A stretch of DNA of 5,149 nucleotides, from the NCBI GenBank assembly GCA_949287345.1, contig CASEGD010000097.1, positions 1-5,149 on the forward strand, given 5' to 3'. Position 1 is the stretch's first letter. Each line of letters begins with the position of its first letter. Shown one piece after another: positions 1-5,149 of the stretch. The notes under the pieces were generated by a model. That model was not told the DNA's origin. It ran no database searches and saw nothing but the letters and a program-made list of their open reading frames with translations. The translations under genes were made by a program, and so were the position numbers. This stretch comes from an uncultured Phascolarctobacterium sp. (GTDB taxonomy: Bacteria > Bacillota > Negativicutes > Acidaminococcales > Acidaminococcaceae).

Positions 1-975
1 GCCCTTGCCGGGAATGTAAATACCTGGTTCTATGCTGAACGTCATGCCGCTTTCCAGCACAACATCAGTACCGCGTTTGTTAATATTGGGCATCTCGTGG
101 ATCTCAAGCCCCACGCCGTGCCCAAGGCCATGCACATAGTTTTCGCCGTAGCCGCGCGATGTGATATATTCCCTTACAATCGCGTCCAGCTCTGCGCCCG
201 TCATACCGGGTTTTGCAGCTTTCAGGCCACGCCACTGCGCTTCTTCCACAATGGTATAAATTTCCTTATGCCACGAATTGGCCATGCCCAGAACTACCGT
301 CCTCGTCATATCAGAGTGGTAGCCGTCATACACAGCGCCAAAATCAAAGGTAATAAAATCGCCCACCTCAATCTGCTTATCGCTGGCCATGCCATGCGGC
401 AGTGCGCTGCGTGCGCCGGAGGCGATAATGGTATCAAACGAAGGTTTTTCGCTGCCCATGCTGCTCATGTAATATTCAAGCCTTGCGGCAAGCGCTTTTT
501 CCGTCATGCCGGGCTTAATCTCAGGCAGCAGCTTCAAAAAAGCCTGGTCGGCAATTTTAAAGGCTTTCCACATCAGGTTCAGCTCGCGCTCGTCCTTCAC
601 CATGCGCAGGTACTTCAAATCAATGTTCAAAAGCTCCTTGCCGGGCACCGCTTCTTTCAAGCTCTGGTAATCGTTGTAGCTGTAAGCCGCGCCGTCAAAG
701 CCGATTTTTGTATGCGCCGACGCAAGTTCAGCCGCTGCCTGCCAGATATTATCAGTATAGGTCAGCACGCGGCAGTAATTCTGCACTTCATCATTCGCCT
801 GCGTGGTATAACGCCCGTCCGTTATTAAAACAGTGCTTTTCGCGTCAACGTACAGCAAACTGCTGTCGCCGCGGAAGCCGGACAGATAGCGGATTGTGGG
901 AATATCCTTCACAATAACGCAGTCCATGCCGTTTTTTGCCATCAGGCTTAAAAACCTGCCTAAACGCTGCATCAT
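1..975 (-). CDS. M24 family Xaa-Pro aminopeptidase/dipeptidase (3' end beyond window)
   Basis: This is a cytoplasmic metallopeptidase of the pita-bread fold that should remove N-terminal residues next to proline or split Xaa-Pro dipeptides. I translated 325 codons from the ATG at 975. An in-frame TGA lies 21 bases upstream, so the start is 975 or the adjacent ATG at 972, behind a weak GGTGGG (982-987). Residues 1-130 form the N-terminal creatinase-like domain and about 133 onward the catalytic domain. Metal ligands visible are D211 (in FDFGA), D222 (SDMTRT), H286 (HGLGHGVG) and E316 (SIEPG). H282 and H293 match the other conserved histidines of the family. The last glutamate ligand and about 30 residues should lie past the left edge. 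Family members are usually about 350-360 residues, so the gene looks intact as far as seen. It has its own promoter. In many Firmicutes this gene precedes efp, but that cannot be seen here. Substrate choice (PepP or PepQ type) is not settled. Confidence 0.95.
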   Translation of the reverse strand, partial: MMQRLGRFLSLMAKNGMDCVIVKDIPTIRYLSGFRGDSSLLYVDAKSTVLITDGRYTTQANDEVQNYCRVLTYTDNIWQAAAELASAHTKIGFDGAAYSYNDYQSLKEAVPGKELLNIDLKYLRMVKDERELNLMWKAFKIADQAFLKLLPEIKPGMTEKALAARLEYYMSSMGSEKPSFDTIIASGARSALPHGMASDKQIEVGDFITFDFGAVYDGYHSDMTRTVVLGMANSWHKEIYTIVEEAQWRGLKAAKPGMTGAELDAIVREYITSRGYGENYVHGLGHGVGLEIHEMPNINKRGTDVVLESGMTFSIEPGIYIPGKG

Positions 976-1011
976 TTGTATCCCACCATTCCTTCATTAA
1001 ACAATAATACC

Positions 1012-1045
1012 ATTATATTTTAACATAAACCGCGCAGGATGTCAC
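1012..1045 (-). promoter_or_regulatory. Sigma-A-type promoter for the M24 peptidase gene
   Basis: Read on the minus strand, GTGACA (1040-1045, 5 of 6 matches to the -35 consensus) is followed after exactly 17 bases by TAAAAT (1017-1022, 5 of 6 to the -10 consensus). A perfect TATAAT overlaps it at 1012-1017 but would leave 22 bases to the same -35. Transcription would start near 1005-1010 and give a leader of about 30 bases before the ATG at 975. This is a consensus match only. Confidence 0.6.
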
Positions 1046-1046
1046 T

Positions 1047-1060
1047 ATTTGCGCGCAAAT
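1047..1060. promoter_or_regulatory. Perfect 14-bp palindrome, possible operator
   Basis: ATTTGCGCGCAAAT reads the same on both strands. It lies one base upstream of the putative -35 box of the M24 gene and seven bases past the autotransporter stop codon. There is no T-tract after it on the minus strand, so it does not look like an intrinsic terminator. A dimeric regulator site is a reasonable but unproven reading. No other clear hairpin terminator is seen between the autotransporter and the M24 gene. Confidence 0.35.
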
Positions 1061-1067
1061 TTACCGG

Positions 1068-1778
1068 TTAAAAATAATAATTAAGCTGCACGGCTACGCT
1101 TAAATCACGGCTTGCGCTGTTCCAATCATGTTCAAAGCTTCCGCCGATTTCCCATTTATCGCCCAGCTTTGTACCGATATATGCCGCAGCAACGATATGG
1201 TTTTTGCTGCCGTCCATGTTGGATACGCCGAAGCCTGTGCCGCCTTTGGCAAAAGCAAAGTCCGTATTCTGCACATCGCCCTCCAGAATGCGTTTATAGG
1301 CAAGGCTGAAGCCGTATTTGCCGTTATCGTCCTGCCTGTCCAGCGCAAAGCCAAGCTCGCCGGTTAAATAGTTGTCGCTGAAACCGCCGCTGTGTACGCC
1401 AAACACGCTGCCGCGCTCGGTAAAGCTGTCCTGCTTGTAATGCGCATAATCCACTGCGACAAACGGGCTTAAGTGCCAGCTCTCTTTGCCGTAGTGCAAA
1501 TCGTAAGCATATTTGGCGCCCGCGCCGATAACGCTACTGTCGTAATCGCTTTCAACTTTACTGCTTAAACCGCTGTGGCTGAAAGCACTGCCAAGATGCC
1601 TTGTCATTTCGTTATCCTGCACGCCGTAGCTTACATAGCCCGTTACCGTGCCGGGCTGGTTTTTAGTGCCGCCATACAGGGCTGCGGTGTAGTTATCGTA
1701 TTCGCCTTCGGCACTGTTGCCGTACACGCTGTTATCACTATAAGCAAACAGCACGCCTGCGTAAGCGCTGTCATCTAA
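1068..1778 (-). CDS. Autotransporter beta-barrel, frame-shifted 3' part of the S8 autotransporter gene
   Basis: This is the C-terminal outer-membrane translocator of the autotransporter whose passenger lies at 1775-4399. It supplies residues 875-1110 of the restored 1110-residue protein. The open frame continues the passenger after a -1 shift, through LDDSAYAGV and on to a stop at 1068. It shows alternating aromatic/small beta-strands separated by charged turns, and ends in LNYYF; a terminal aromatic residue is the usual signal for the BAM assembly machinery. A GTG at 1754 is the first start-like codon, but it has only an AGG two bases upstream, no proper Shine-Dalgarno and no signal peptide. 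It would also cut off the first barrel strand, so independent translation is unlikely. The first strand (SWGDTDYGVNRHSFNLTLGRDF) lies in the upstream frame. There are no further stops or lesions. The G+C content is clearly higher than in the protease part. Without frame restoration this segment would not be made. Confidence 0.85.
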   Translation of the reverse strand, partial: LDDSAYAGVLFAYSDNSVYGNSAEGEYDNYTAALYGGTKNQPGTVTGYVSYGVQDNEMTRHLGSAFSHSGLSSKVESDYDSSVIGAGAKYAYDLHYGKESWHLSPFVAVDYAHYKQDSFTERGSVFGVHSGGFSDNYLTGELGFALDRQDDNGKYGFSLAYKRILEGDVQNTDFAFAKGGTGFGVSNMDGSKNHIVAAAYIGTKLGDKWEIGGSFEHDWNSASRDLSVAVQLNYYF

Positions 1779-1783
1779 AAATC
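1747..1783 (-). other. Frame-change site: T5 run plus TAG stop, followed by a stem-loop
   Basis: The passenger frame ends GAT TTT TAG (1783-1775). Five consecutive T occupy 1781-1777. Re-reading after a one-base backward slip gives TTT TTA GAT GAC, which enters the barrel frame directly. Three bases after the -1-frame TTA, GACAGCGC (1772-1765) can pair with GTGCTGTT (1754-1747). That makes an 8-bp stem with two G-U pairs and a 10-base loop. The spacer is shorter than the 5-9 bases usual for stimulated -1 frameshifting. A single lost T (T6 to T5) explains the break equally well. Confidence 0.7.
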
Positions 1784-4399
1784 GCGCCCTAGCGTAAGGT
1801 TAAAGCTGTGGCGGTTTACGCCGTAATCTGTGTCGCCCCAGCTTTTGCCGCTGATTGCCCAAAATGCTTCGTCGCGATCCAAATGCTGCTGGCGCGTAAC
1901 TGCCTGCCGCACGTCGCGGTTCTGCATAGCGTCGCGTGCAAGTTCAAGGTGCATGCCTTCGCTGGCGCTGATGTTTTGCATTGCCCCACGCAGTTCATTG
2001 CTGTCTAAAGCATACAGGCGGTACATTTCCTGCTGTTCGTCTGCGCTTAAATTATCATACAAACTATTGATGGCGTTAAAACGGTCGCCAGTTATACCGG
2101 CATTGTTGTTTACAGATGTTGTGAGTGTTAAACCTTTGCCATTATTTTCAACTTTACTGTTCAGCAAACCACTGAAATCAGTATTAAAATTACCAACAGT
2201 TATAACATTATTAGAAGTTAAAAATGTCCCTGTTACTTCCGGCGCAGCAAATTCAGCAGCTTTAAGGCTCATTTTGCTTACATCGGCAGATTCGCCAACA
2301 TTAATAACGGCATAATACTTGCCATCCGTATTAACGGCAATAACGCCATCACCTTCAAACTTACCGTTTACTTTTAAATTAAGCGGCTTATCTTTATCGT
2401 CAGTAACCGCGCCCCAACTACCCGCCTGCACCGTGCCATGGTTATATAAACTGCCGTTTATTGTACCGCTGCCTGCGATTGTGCCTGCGCCTTCGCTGTA
2501 AGCATCACCTGCTACTCTGCCGTCAATCTGCAAAGTACCGCCTGCTGCAATGCTTGCGCCTTTGTAGGTGTTATTGCCTGTTAAAGACAAAACACCTTCG
2601 CCGGTTTTATACAAGCCTGCATGCAAACCGGCAAGTCCGGATTGTGCAACCTGTTTGTTATACTGTTCCATATAATATTCCGTCATCCAGTTATGGTCAT
2701 CACTCGCAACCGGATTATTATCAAAATTATTGGTTGTATAAAATACCCAGCGGTCGTGCAAATCTTTTATGTCGCTGTCTGCGCCGTCAAAATCTATATG
2801 AGTATCACCAAGCGGATTTTCGGCAATGTATCCGGCACGGATTTCGGAAATATCATTACTCCAAACAGAATTATACCCCTGCGTATCGACTTTGTATAAT
2901 GCCTGTTCAGTATTACCTTCAACACCTGCAACTGTATAATCACTACTGATATCGCTCTTATCCAAACGGCGCACGTTAATTGCACCCAAGCCTTTTACAG
3001 CACTACCTGCATCTACAATACCCTGCCCGAACAAAACATCCAAAGGAACATTTTGATAAACCGTTATATTATTCTCATCAAAAATATAATTTTGTCGAAA
3101 CCTGTCTAGCAGTACATTTTTTAAACTCTCTGCATCTTTTACTCCAGCAAAATGTTCATCAAATTTATTTTTGTCTCCATTACAAAAATAATCTAAAAAA
3201 ATATCGTCGTTTTCTGTGTAATATTCGTAAAGTATATCCCATTTATTTATATTTTCAGAGGCTTTGCCTGTAAAATAAATATTAAAATTTAAATTTGTAC
3301 CATCTTCTAAATAATCTTCCTGAAGTGTTATAAAATACTCTTTTTTTGCTTCAATATTTTTATTAGCCGTGCTTAAAAGCACATCGCCAATCTGTTTGCC
3401 ACTTAAATAAGGAAACGCCTGTTGTACTAATGCACCAACACCGGTTACCATCGGCGCTGCCATTGATGTACTTGAATAGCACTCATAATATTTTCCATTT
3501 GTATCAAAATCTGAATAGGTAGAATTAATACTCCACCCCGGTGCGGTTAAACTAGTATCTTCATTGTACATGACAAGATCGGAAAATATAGCTATAGCAT
3601 CACTTTCAGCTGAAAAGCTGCTATCCTCATTTTTAGTAAAGCTGTTCGCCTTGGCTGCTGTAACGGTAATAATATTATCGCTATACGTTTTATCTTTAAA
3701 TAATACATCTATATTAGATTCTAAACCTGCAGTTAAATGGCCACTGTTGCCGGCAGCAAATACTAAAAGCTTATCGCTGTTCACAGCACTTTGGATATCC
3801 AAAAAATTACTTGGACTATTAATAAGCTCTTGCTGTAAATCAAGGAATTCATCATAAGATGTAATATCGGCCAGATAAGCATTTGCTCCCCAGGAATTAT
3901 TAATAATTTTTATATCAGGGTCAGCCAAATAATAATCATAATAACCGATTGCCGGGTTAAACGAACCATTGGAAAAATAATAGTCCATAACAGAACTGCT
4001 GGCAATACCGGCGCCATAAGCCACGCCGTGCATACCATTACCGTCTTTATTGGCAGCAACAATACCTGCCACATGAGTCGGATGATCAATTACTACCCAT
4101 GTTAAAGGTACTTCCGCCGTTGTTATATTATCATAAACTACTGAATTATTTGCCTTTCCGCTGAATTCCGGATGCGCAAAATTAACCGTACCTACATCAG
4201 CAACACCAACAGTTACGCCTTTGCCGGTATATCCCTGCGCGTAAGCGTCAGCGGCGTTGATTAAATCCAGTACGTTATCGCCTATATTTTTATATTCATT
4301 TGTCCTGAAACTATCCGCACCAGCGGCAAACACAGCATAAGGCTGCATTGCCAAAAGGCTTAAGGTTACTGCCAGCATCAGCGTTTTGTTGGTTTTCAT
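1775..4399 (-). CDS. S8 (subtilisin-like) autotransporter serine protease: signal peptide, protease and passenger
   Basis: This 874-residue frame encodes a predicted cell-surface serine protease passenger of a type Va autotransporter. Residues 1-25 are a Sec signal peptide (MKTNK, hydrophobic core, cleavage after AVFA). The S8 domain spans about 36-475: D68 (GVADVG), H106 (HPTHVAG), oxyanion N218 (FAAGNSG), nucleophile S312 (STSMAAP) and closing GQGIVDAGSAV near 458. An acidic, aromatic insertion occupies about 350-450. A passenger-associated repeat lies at about 598-627 (GEGVLSLTGNNTYKG), followed by Gly/Thr-rich beta-helix-like turns to about 760. A helical linker (about 785-845) and the first barrel strand follow. 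The frame stops at TAG just inside the barrel, and the rest lies at 1068-1778 in the -1 frame. The ATG at 4399 has a good Shine-Dalgarno (AGAGGT) seven bases upstream and its own promoter. H-P-T and S-T-S replace the usual H-G-T and G-T-S. If the frame is not restored, the product lacks a translocator and should stay in the periplasm. Confidence 0.93.
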   Translation of the reverse strand: MKTNKTLMLAVTLSLLAMQPYAVFAAGADSFRTNEYKNIGDNVLDLINAADAYAQGYTGKGVTVGVADVGTVNFAHPEFSGKANNSVVYDNITTAEVPLTWVVIDHPTHVAGIVAANKDGNGMHGVAYGAGIASSSVMDYYFSNGSFNPAIGYYDYYLADPDIKIINNSWGANAYLADITSYDEFLDLQQELINSPSNFLDIQSAVNSDKLLVFAAGNSGHLTAGLESNIDVLFKDKTYSDNIITVTAAKANSFTKNEDSSFSAESDAIAIFSDLVMYNEDTSLTAPGWSINSTYSDFDTNGKYYECYSSTSMAAPMVTGVGALVQQAFPYLSGKQIGDVLLSTANKNIEAKKEYFITLQEDYLEDGTNLNFNIYFTGKASENINKWDILYEYYTENDDIFLDYFCNGDKNKFDEHFAGVKDAESLKNVLLDRFRQNYIFDENNITVYQNVPLDVLFGQGIVDAGSAVKGLGAINVRRLDKSDISSDYTVAGVEGNTEQALYKVDTQGYNSVWSNDISEIRAGYIAENPLGDTHIDFDGADSDIKDLHDRWVFYTTNNFDNNPVASDDHNWMTEYYMEQYNKQVAQSGLAGLHAGLYKTGEGVLSLTGNNTYKGASIAAGGTLQIDGRVAGDAYSEGAGTIAGSGTINGSLYNHGTVQAGSWGAVTDDKDKPLNLKVNGKFEGDGVIAVNTDGKYYAVINVGESADVSKMSLKAAEFAAPEVTGTFLTSNNVITVGNFNTDFSGLLNSKVENNGKGLTLTTSVNNNAGITGDRFNAINSLYDNLSADEQQEMYRLYALDSNELRGAMQNISASEGMHLELARDAMQNRDVRQAVTRQQHLDRDEAFWAISGKSWGDTDYGVNRHSFNLTLGRDF
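2519..2608 (-). other. Passenger-associated transport repeat (PATR-like)
   Basis: Residues 598-627 of the autotransporter (KTGEGVLSLTGNNTYKG then ASIAAGGTLQIDG) match the G-x-L-x-L-x-G-x-N-x-Y-x-G pattern followed by A-G-G-T-L. This pattern is typical of repeats found near the barrel-proximal part of autotransporter beta-helices. One clear copy is seen. Degenerate G-T-I-x-G-S turns follow at about 639-660. Confidence 0.75.
3050..3352 (-). other. AT-rich insertion within the S8 protease domain
   Basis: This stretch covers residues about 350-450, between the helix after the catalytic Ser (ending near LLSTANKN) and the closing GQGIVDAG motif. It is rich in Asp, Glu, Asn, Tyr and Phe and holds one of the protein's two cysteines (C406). 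The bases are very AT-rich: 15 G+C in the 60 bases from 3181 and 12 in the 60 from 3241, against 29 in the 60 from 1501 in the barrel. The limits are approximate. Some S8 autotransporters may carry a shorter spacer here, so part of this may be normal for the family. Confidence 0.5.
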
Positions 4400-4406
4400 A
4401 ATATTT

Positions 4407-4412
4407 ACCTCT
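4407..4412 (-). promoter_or_regulatory. Ribosome binding site of the autotransporter gene
   Basis: AGAGGT on the minus strand lies seven bases before the ATG at 4399. It supports that codon as the start and agrees with the signal peptide that begins there. Confidence 0.75.
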
Positions 4413-4445
4413 ATCGGTTAAATAAATTAAAATTTTTACATTTTT

Positions 4446-4475
4446 ATTATAACACAACGCCGCTTGGGCTGTATA
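4446..4475 (-). promoter_or_regulatory. Promoter of the autotransporter gene
   Basis: On the minus strand a perfect TATAAT (4446-4451) follows TATACA (4470-4475, 4 of 6 to the -35 consensus) after 18 bases. Transcription would start near 4439, leaving a leader of about 40 AT-rich bases. The promoter sits just downstream of the terminator of the preceding operon, so the autotransporter is probably transcribed on its own. The exact -35 is uncertain. Confidence 0.6.
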
Positions 4476-4485
4476 TCCGCACAAG

Positions 4486-4513
4486 CAAAAACCCCGCGCC
4501 AAAGCACGGGGTT
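4486..4513 (-). terminator. Rho-independent terminator of the U32-DUF4911 operon
   Basis: On the minus strand AACCCCG (4513-4507) pairs with CGGGGTT (4496-4490). A short inner GC/GC extension follows a single mismatch, and a TTTTT tract lies at 4491-4487. It begins five bases past the TAA stop of the DUF4911 gene. Read on the plus strand it lacks a T-tract, so it acts in the minus direction. Confidence 0.88.
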
Positions 4514-4517
4514 ATGT

Positions 4518-4742
4518 TTATGCCGGTTCTGCTTCCAAAACTTCTGTCTGGAAGGGCATGTTTTCAATTATTTCCATTACGTCGTTGTAGGTATCGGGCG
4601 TGCCCAGAAGCTTTACCACGCCGTCAGCCGGGTCTACGGTGGTTACAAGCGCCAAGTGTTCGTAGCCTTCCATAATCCAGTTCACGTCGGCAATGCGCTC
4701 CGGCGCGACGCGTACATATATTATACTTCGGTCATCGCTCAT
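4518..4742 (-). CDS. DUF4911 domain-containing small protein
   Basis: This 74-residue protein of unknown function resembles the DUF4911 family found in Firmicutes, including Negativicutes. The pattern is an N-terminal strand (SIIYVRVAPERI), a helix (ADVNWIMEGYEHLA), a TTVDPADGVVKLLGTPD segment and a C-terminal helix (YNDVMEIIENMPF). This suggests a small alpha/beta fold without signal peptide or membrane segment. No catalytic motif is recognisable. Its ATG overlaps the stop of the upstream U32 gene in ATGA, and a strong GGAGG (4751-4755) lies eight bases upstream. Both features support this start and translational coupling. It is the last gene before a strong terminator. The tight linkage suggests a job linked to the U32 protein, possibly in tRNA modification, but that is inference. 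The family assignment comes from recalled sequence patterns. Confidence 0.85.
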   Translation of the reverse strand: MSDDRSIIYVRVAPERIADVNWIMEGYEHLALVTTVDPADGVVKLLGTPDTYNDVMEIIENMPFQTEVLEAEPA

Positions 4743-5149
4743 AAAATTTTCCTCCGCAGCAGCGAATCGGGCAAAAGCTCTGTACCGCAGCTGATATAAA
4801 AATGCTGGCGTGCGTGCGGCGCACAGTCAATCGGCGTGCCTTCCTCGTCACGCATATCCGTCAGCACCAGCGGCATTAAGGTGCCGTCCGGCATCAGCAG
4901 TTCCAGTTCTTCGCCATTTTTTACGTTGTTGCGCTGTTCAATAAGTGCCTGTTTCTTTTCTTTATCGTAGCTTAAAACAATGCCGACAAAGTCGTGCGTC
5001 TGCTCGTAGCTGCTGGTGGTGTAAACCTGCGCATCCGCGCCGGGCGTGCCAAAAGCAAAGCCTTCGGTGTAAGGGCGGTGCGATACTTTGTTCAGTTCCT
5101 CCAGCCATTCGGGCTGAACCTTGTAGCCTTCCGGGTCTGCCATAAAGGC
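4739..5149 (-). CDS. U32 peptidase-family protein, C-terminal part (TrhP/YegQ-like)
   Basis: Only the last 136 codons are in the window; the frame is open through the right edge (Ala-Phe before the Met at 5143), so that Met is internal. The visible part starts with the end of the U32 barrel domain: a WLEELNKVSHRPYTEGFAFG segment, with KVSHR and the Gly-rich follow-up typical of the family. The U32 C-terminal domain follows at about residues 48-130 of the fragment (THDFVGIVLSYD, ALIEQRNNVKNGEELEL, DEEGTPID, APHARQ). Proteins with this extra domain are related to E. coli TrhP (YegQ) and Bacillus YrrN/YrrO, which take part in prephenate-dependent hydroxylation of tRNA wobble uridine; older annotation calls them collagenase-like proteases. 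The catalytic and Cys-rich part lies outside the window, so the precise subfamily is open. The stop TGA overlaps the next ATG. Confidence 0.93.
   Translation of the reverse strand, partial: AFMADPEGYKVQPEWLEELNKVSHRPYTEGFAFGTPGADAQVYTTSSYEQTHDFVGIVLSYDKEKKQALIEQRNNVKNGEELELLMPDGTLMPLVLTDMRDEEGTPIDCAPHARQHFYISCGTELLPDSLLRRKIL

Noticed and set aside
97..828. 243-codon open frame on the plus strand
   Set aside because: It lies entirely antisense to the M24 peptidase gene, whose conserved motifs are certain. Its translation has no recognisable domain. It is a shadow frame.
1068..1754. The barrel as an independent gene starting at GTG 1754
   Set aside because: There is no usable Shine-Dalgarno (only AGG two bases away) and no signal peptide. 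The first barrel strand would be missing, and the frame joins the passenger exactly at the T-run.
1640..1774. ATG directly after the TAG stop (1774-1772), opening a frame of about 43 codons in the passenger frame
   Set aside because: The short peptide has no autotransporter character and overlaps the barrel coding in another frame. There is no separate ribosome binding site. It is likely chance.
1830..2315. Plus-strand 161-codon frame opposite the passenger
   Set aside because: It is antisense to the strongly supported autotransporter gene and has low-complexity Ser/Leu-rich composition. It is a shadow of the Gly/Thr/Asn-rich repeats.
4311..4502. 63-codon minus-strand frame across the autotransporter start
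   Set aside because: It begins inside the terminator, overlaps the promoter and the signal-peptide codons in another frame, and has no ribosome binding site.
4739..5143. Met at 5143 as the start of a 134-residue protein
   Set aside because: The frame stays open to the window edge and the segment is the known C-terminal part of a larger U32 protein, so this Met is internal.
1..5149. CRISPR array, tRNA/rRNA gene, insertion sequence or transposon ends
   Set aside because: I saw no direct repeat-spacer pattern, no cloverleaf or rRNA-like sequence, and no transposase fragment or terminal inverted repeats by eye.

Overview
The window reads almost entirely on the minus strand and looks like chromosomal DNA of a diderm Firmicute, most likely a member of the Negativicutes (Phascolarctobacterium/Acidaminococcus-like gut bacteria are my best guess). 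This is an inference. The flanking genes (a U32 peptidase-family protein followed by a DUF4911 protein, and a small M24 Xaa-Pro peptidase) have a Firmicutes character. The central gene is an autotransporter with a C-terminal outer-membrane beta-barrel, which needs an outer membrane.

Layout in the direction of transcription (high to low coordinates): (1) 5149-4739, the C-terminal end of a U32 family protein of the tRNA-hydroxylation (TrhP/YegQ-like) type. (2) 4742-4518, a 74-residue DUF4911 protein whose ATG overlaps the U32 stop by four bases (ATGA), followed by a clear intrinsic terminator at 4486-4513. (3) A promoter (4446-4475) and Shine-Dalgarno for a large S8 (subtilisin-like) autotransporter. 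Its passenger is open from 4399 to 1775 and its beta-barrel continues in the -1 frame from about 1778 to 1068. (4) A 92-base gap with a perfect 14-bp palindrome and a good sigma-A-like promoter. (5) 975-1, an M24 Xaa-Pro aminopeptidase-type gene running off the left edge.

The main item of interest is the autotransporter. Everything needed for a 1110-residue secreted protease is present: signal peptide, Asp/His/Asn/Ser subtilase residues, a passenger-associated repeat, a linker and a barrel ending in YYF. However, the barrel is separated from the passenger by one -1 frame change at a run of five T followed directly by TAG. One extra T, or a -1 ribosomal slip on TTT, restores the whole protein with no other lesion. 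A short stem-loop lies just downstream. The choice between a sequencing or assembly indel, a young pseudogene, a phase-variable switch and programmed frameshifting cannot be made from this one sequence.

The protease also has unusual residues beside the catalytic His (HPT instead of HGT) and Ser (STS instead of GTS). It has an AT-rich acidic/aromatic insertion of roughly 100 residues, and exactly two cysteines, one beside the active Ser and one in the insertion. The flanking genes look like ordinary housekeeping genes and read as intact up to the window edges.
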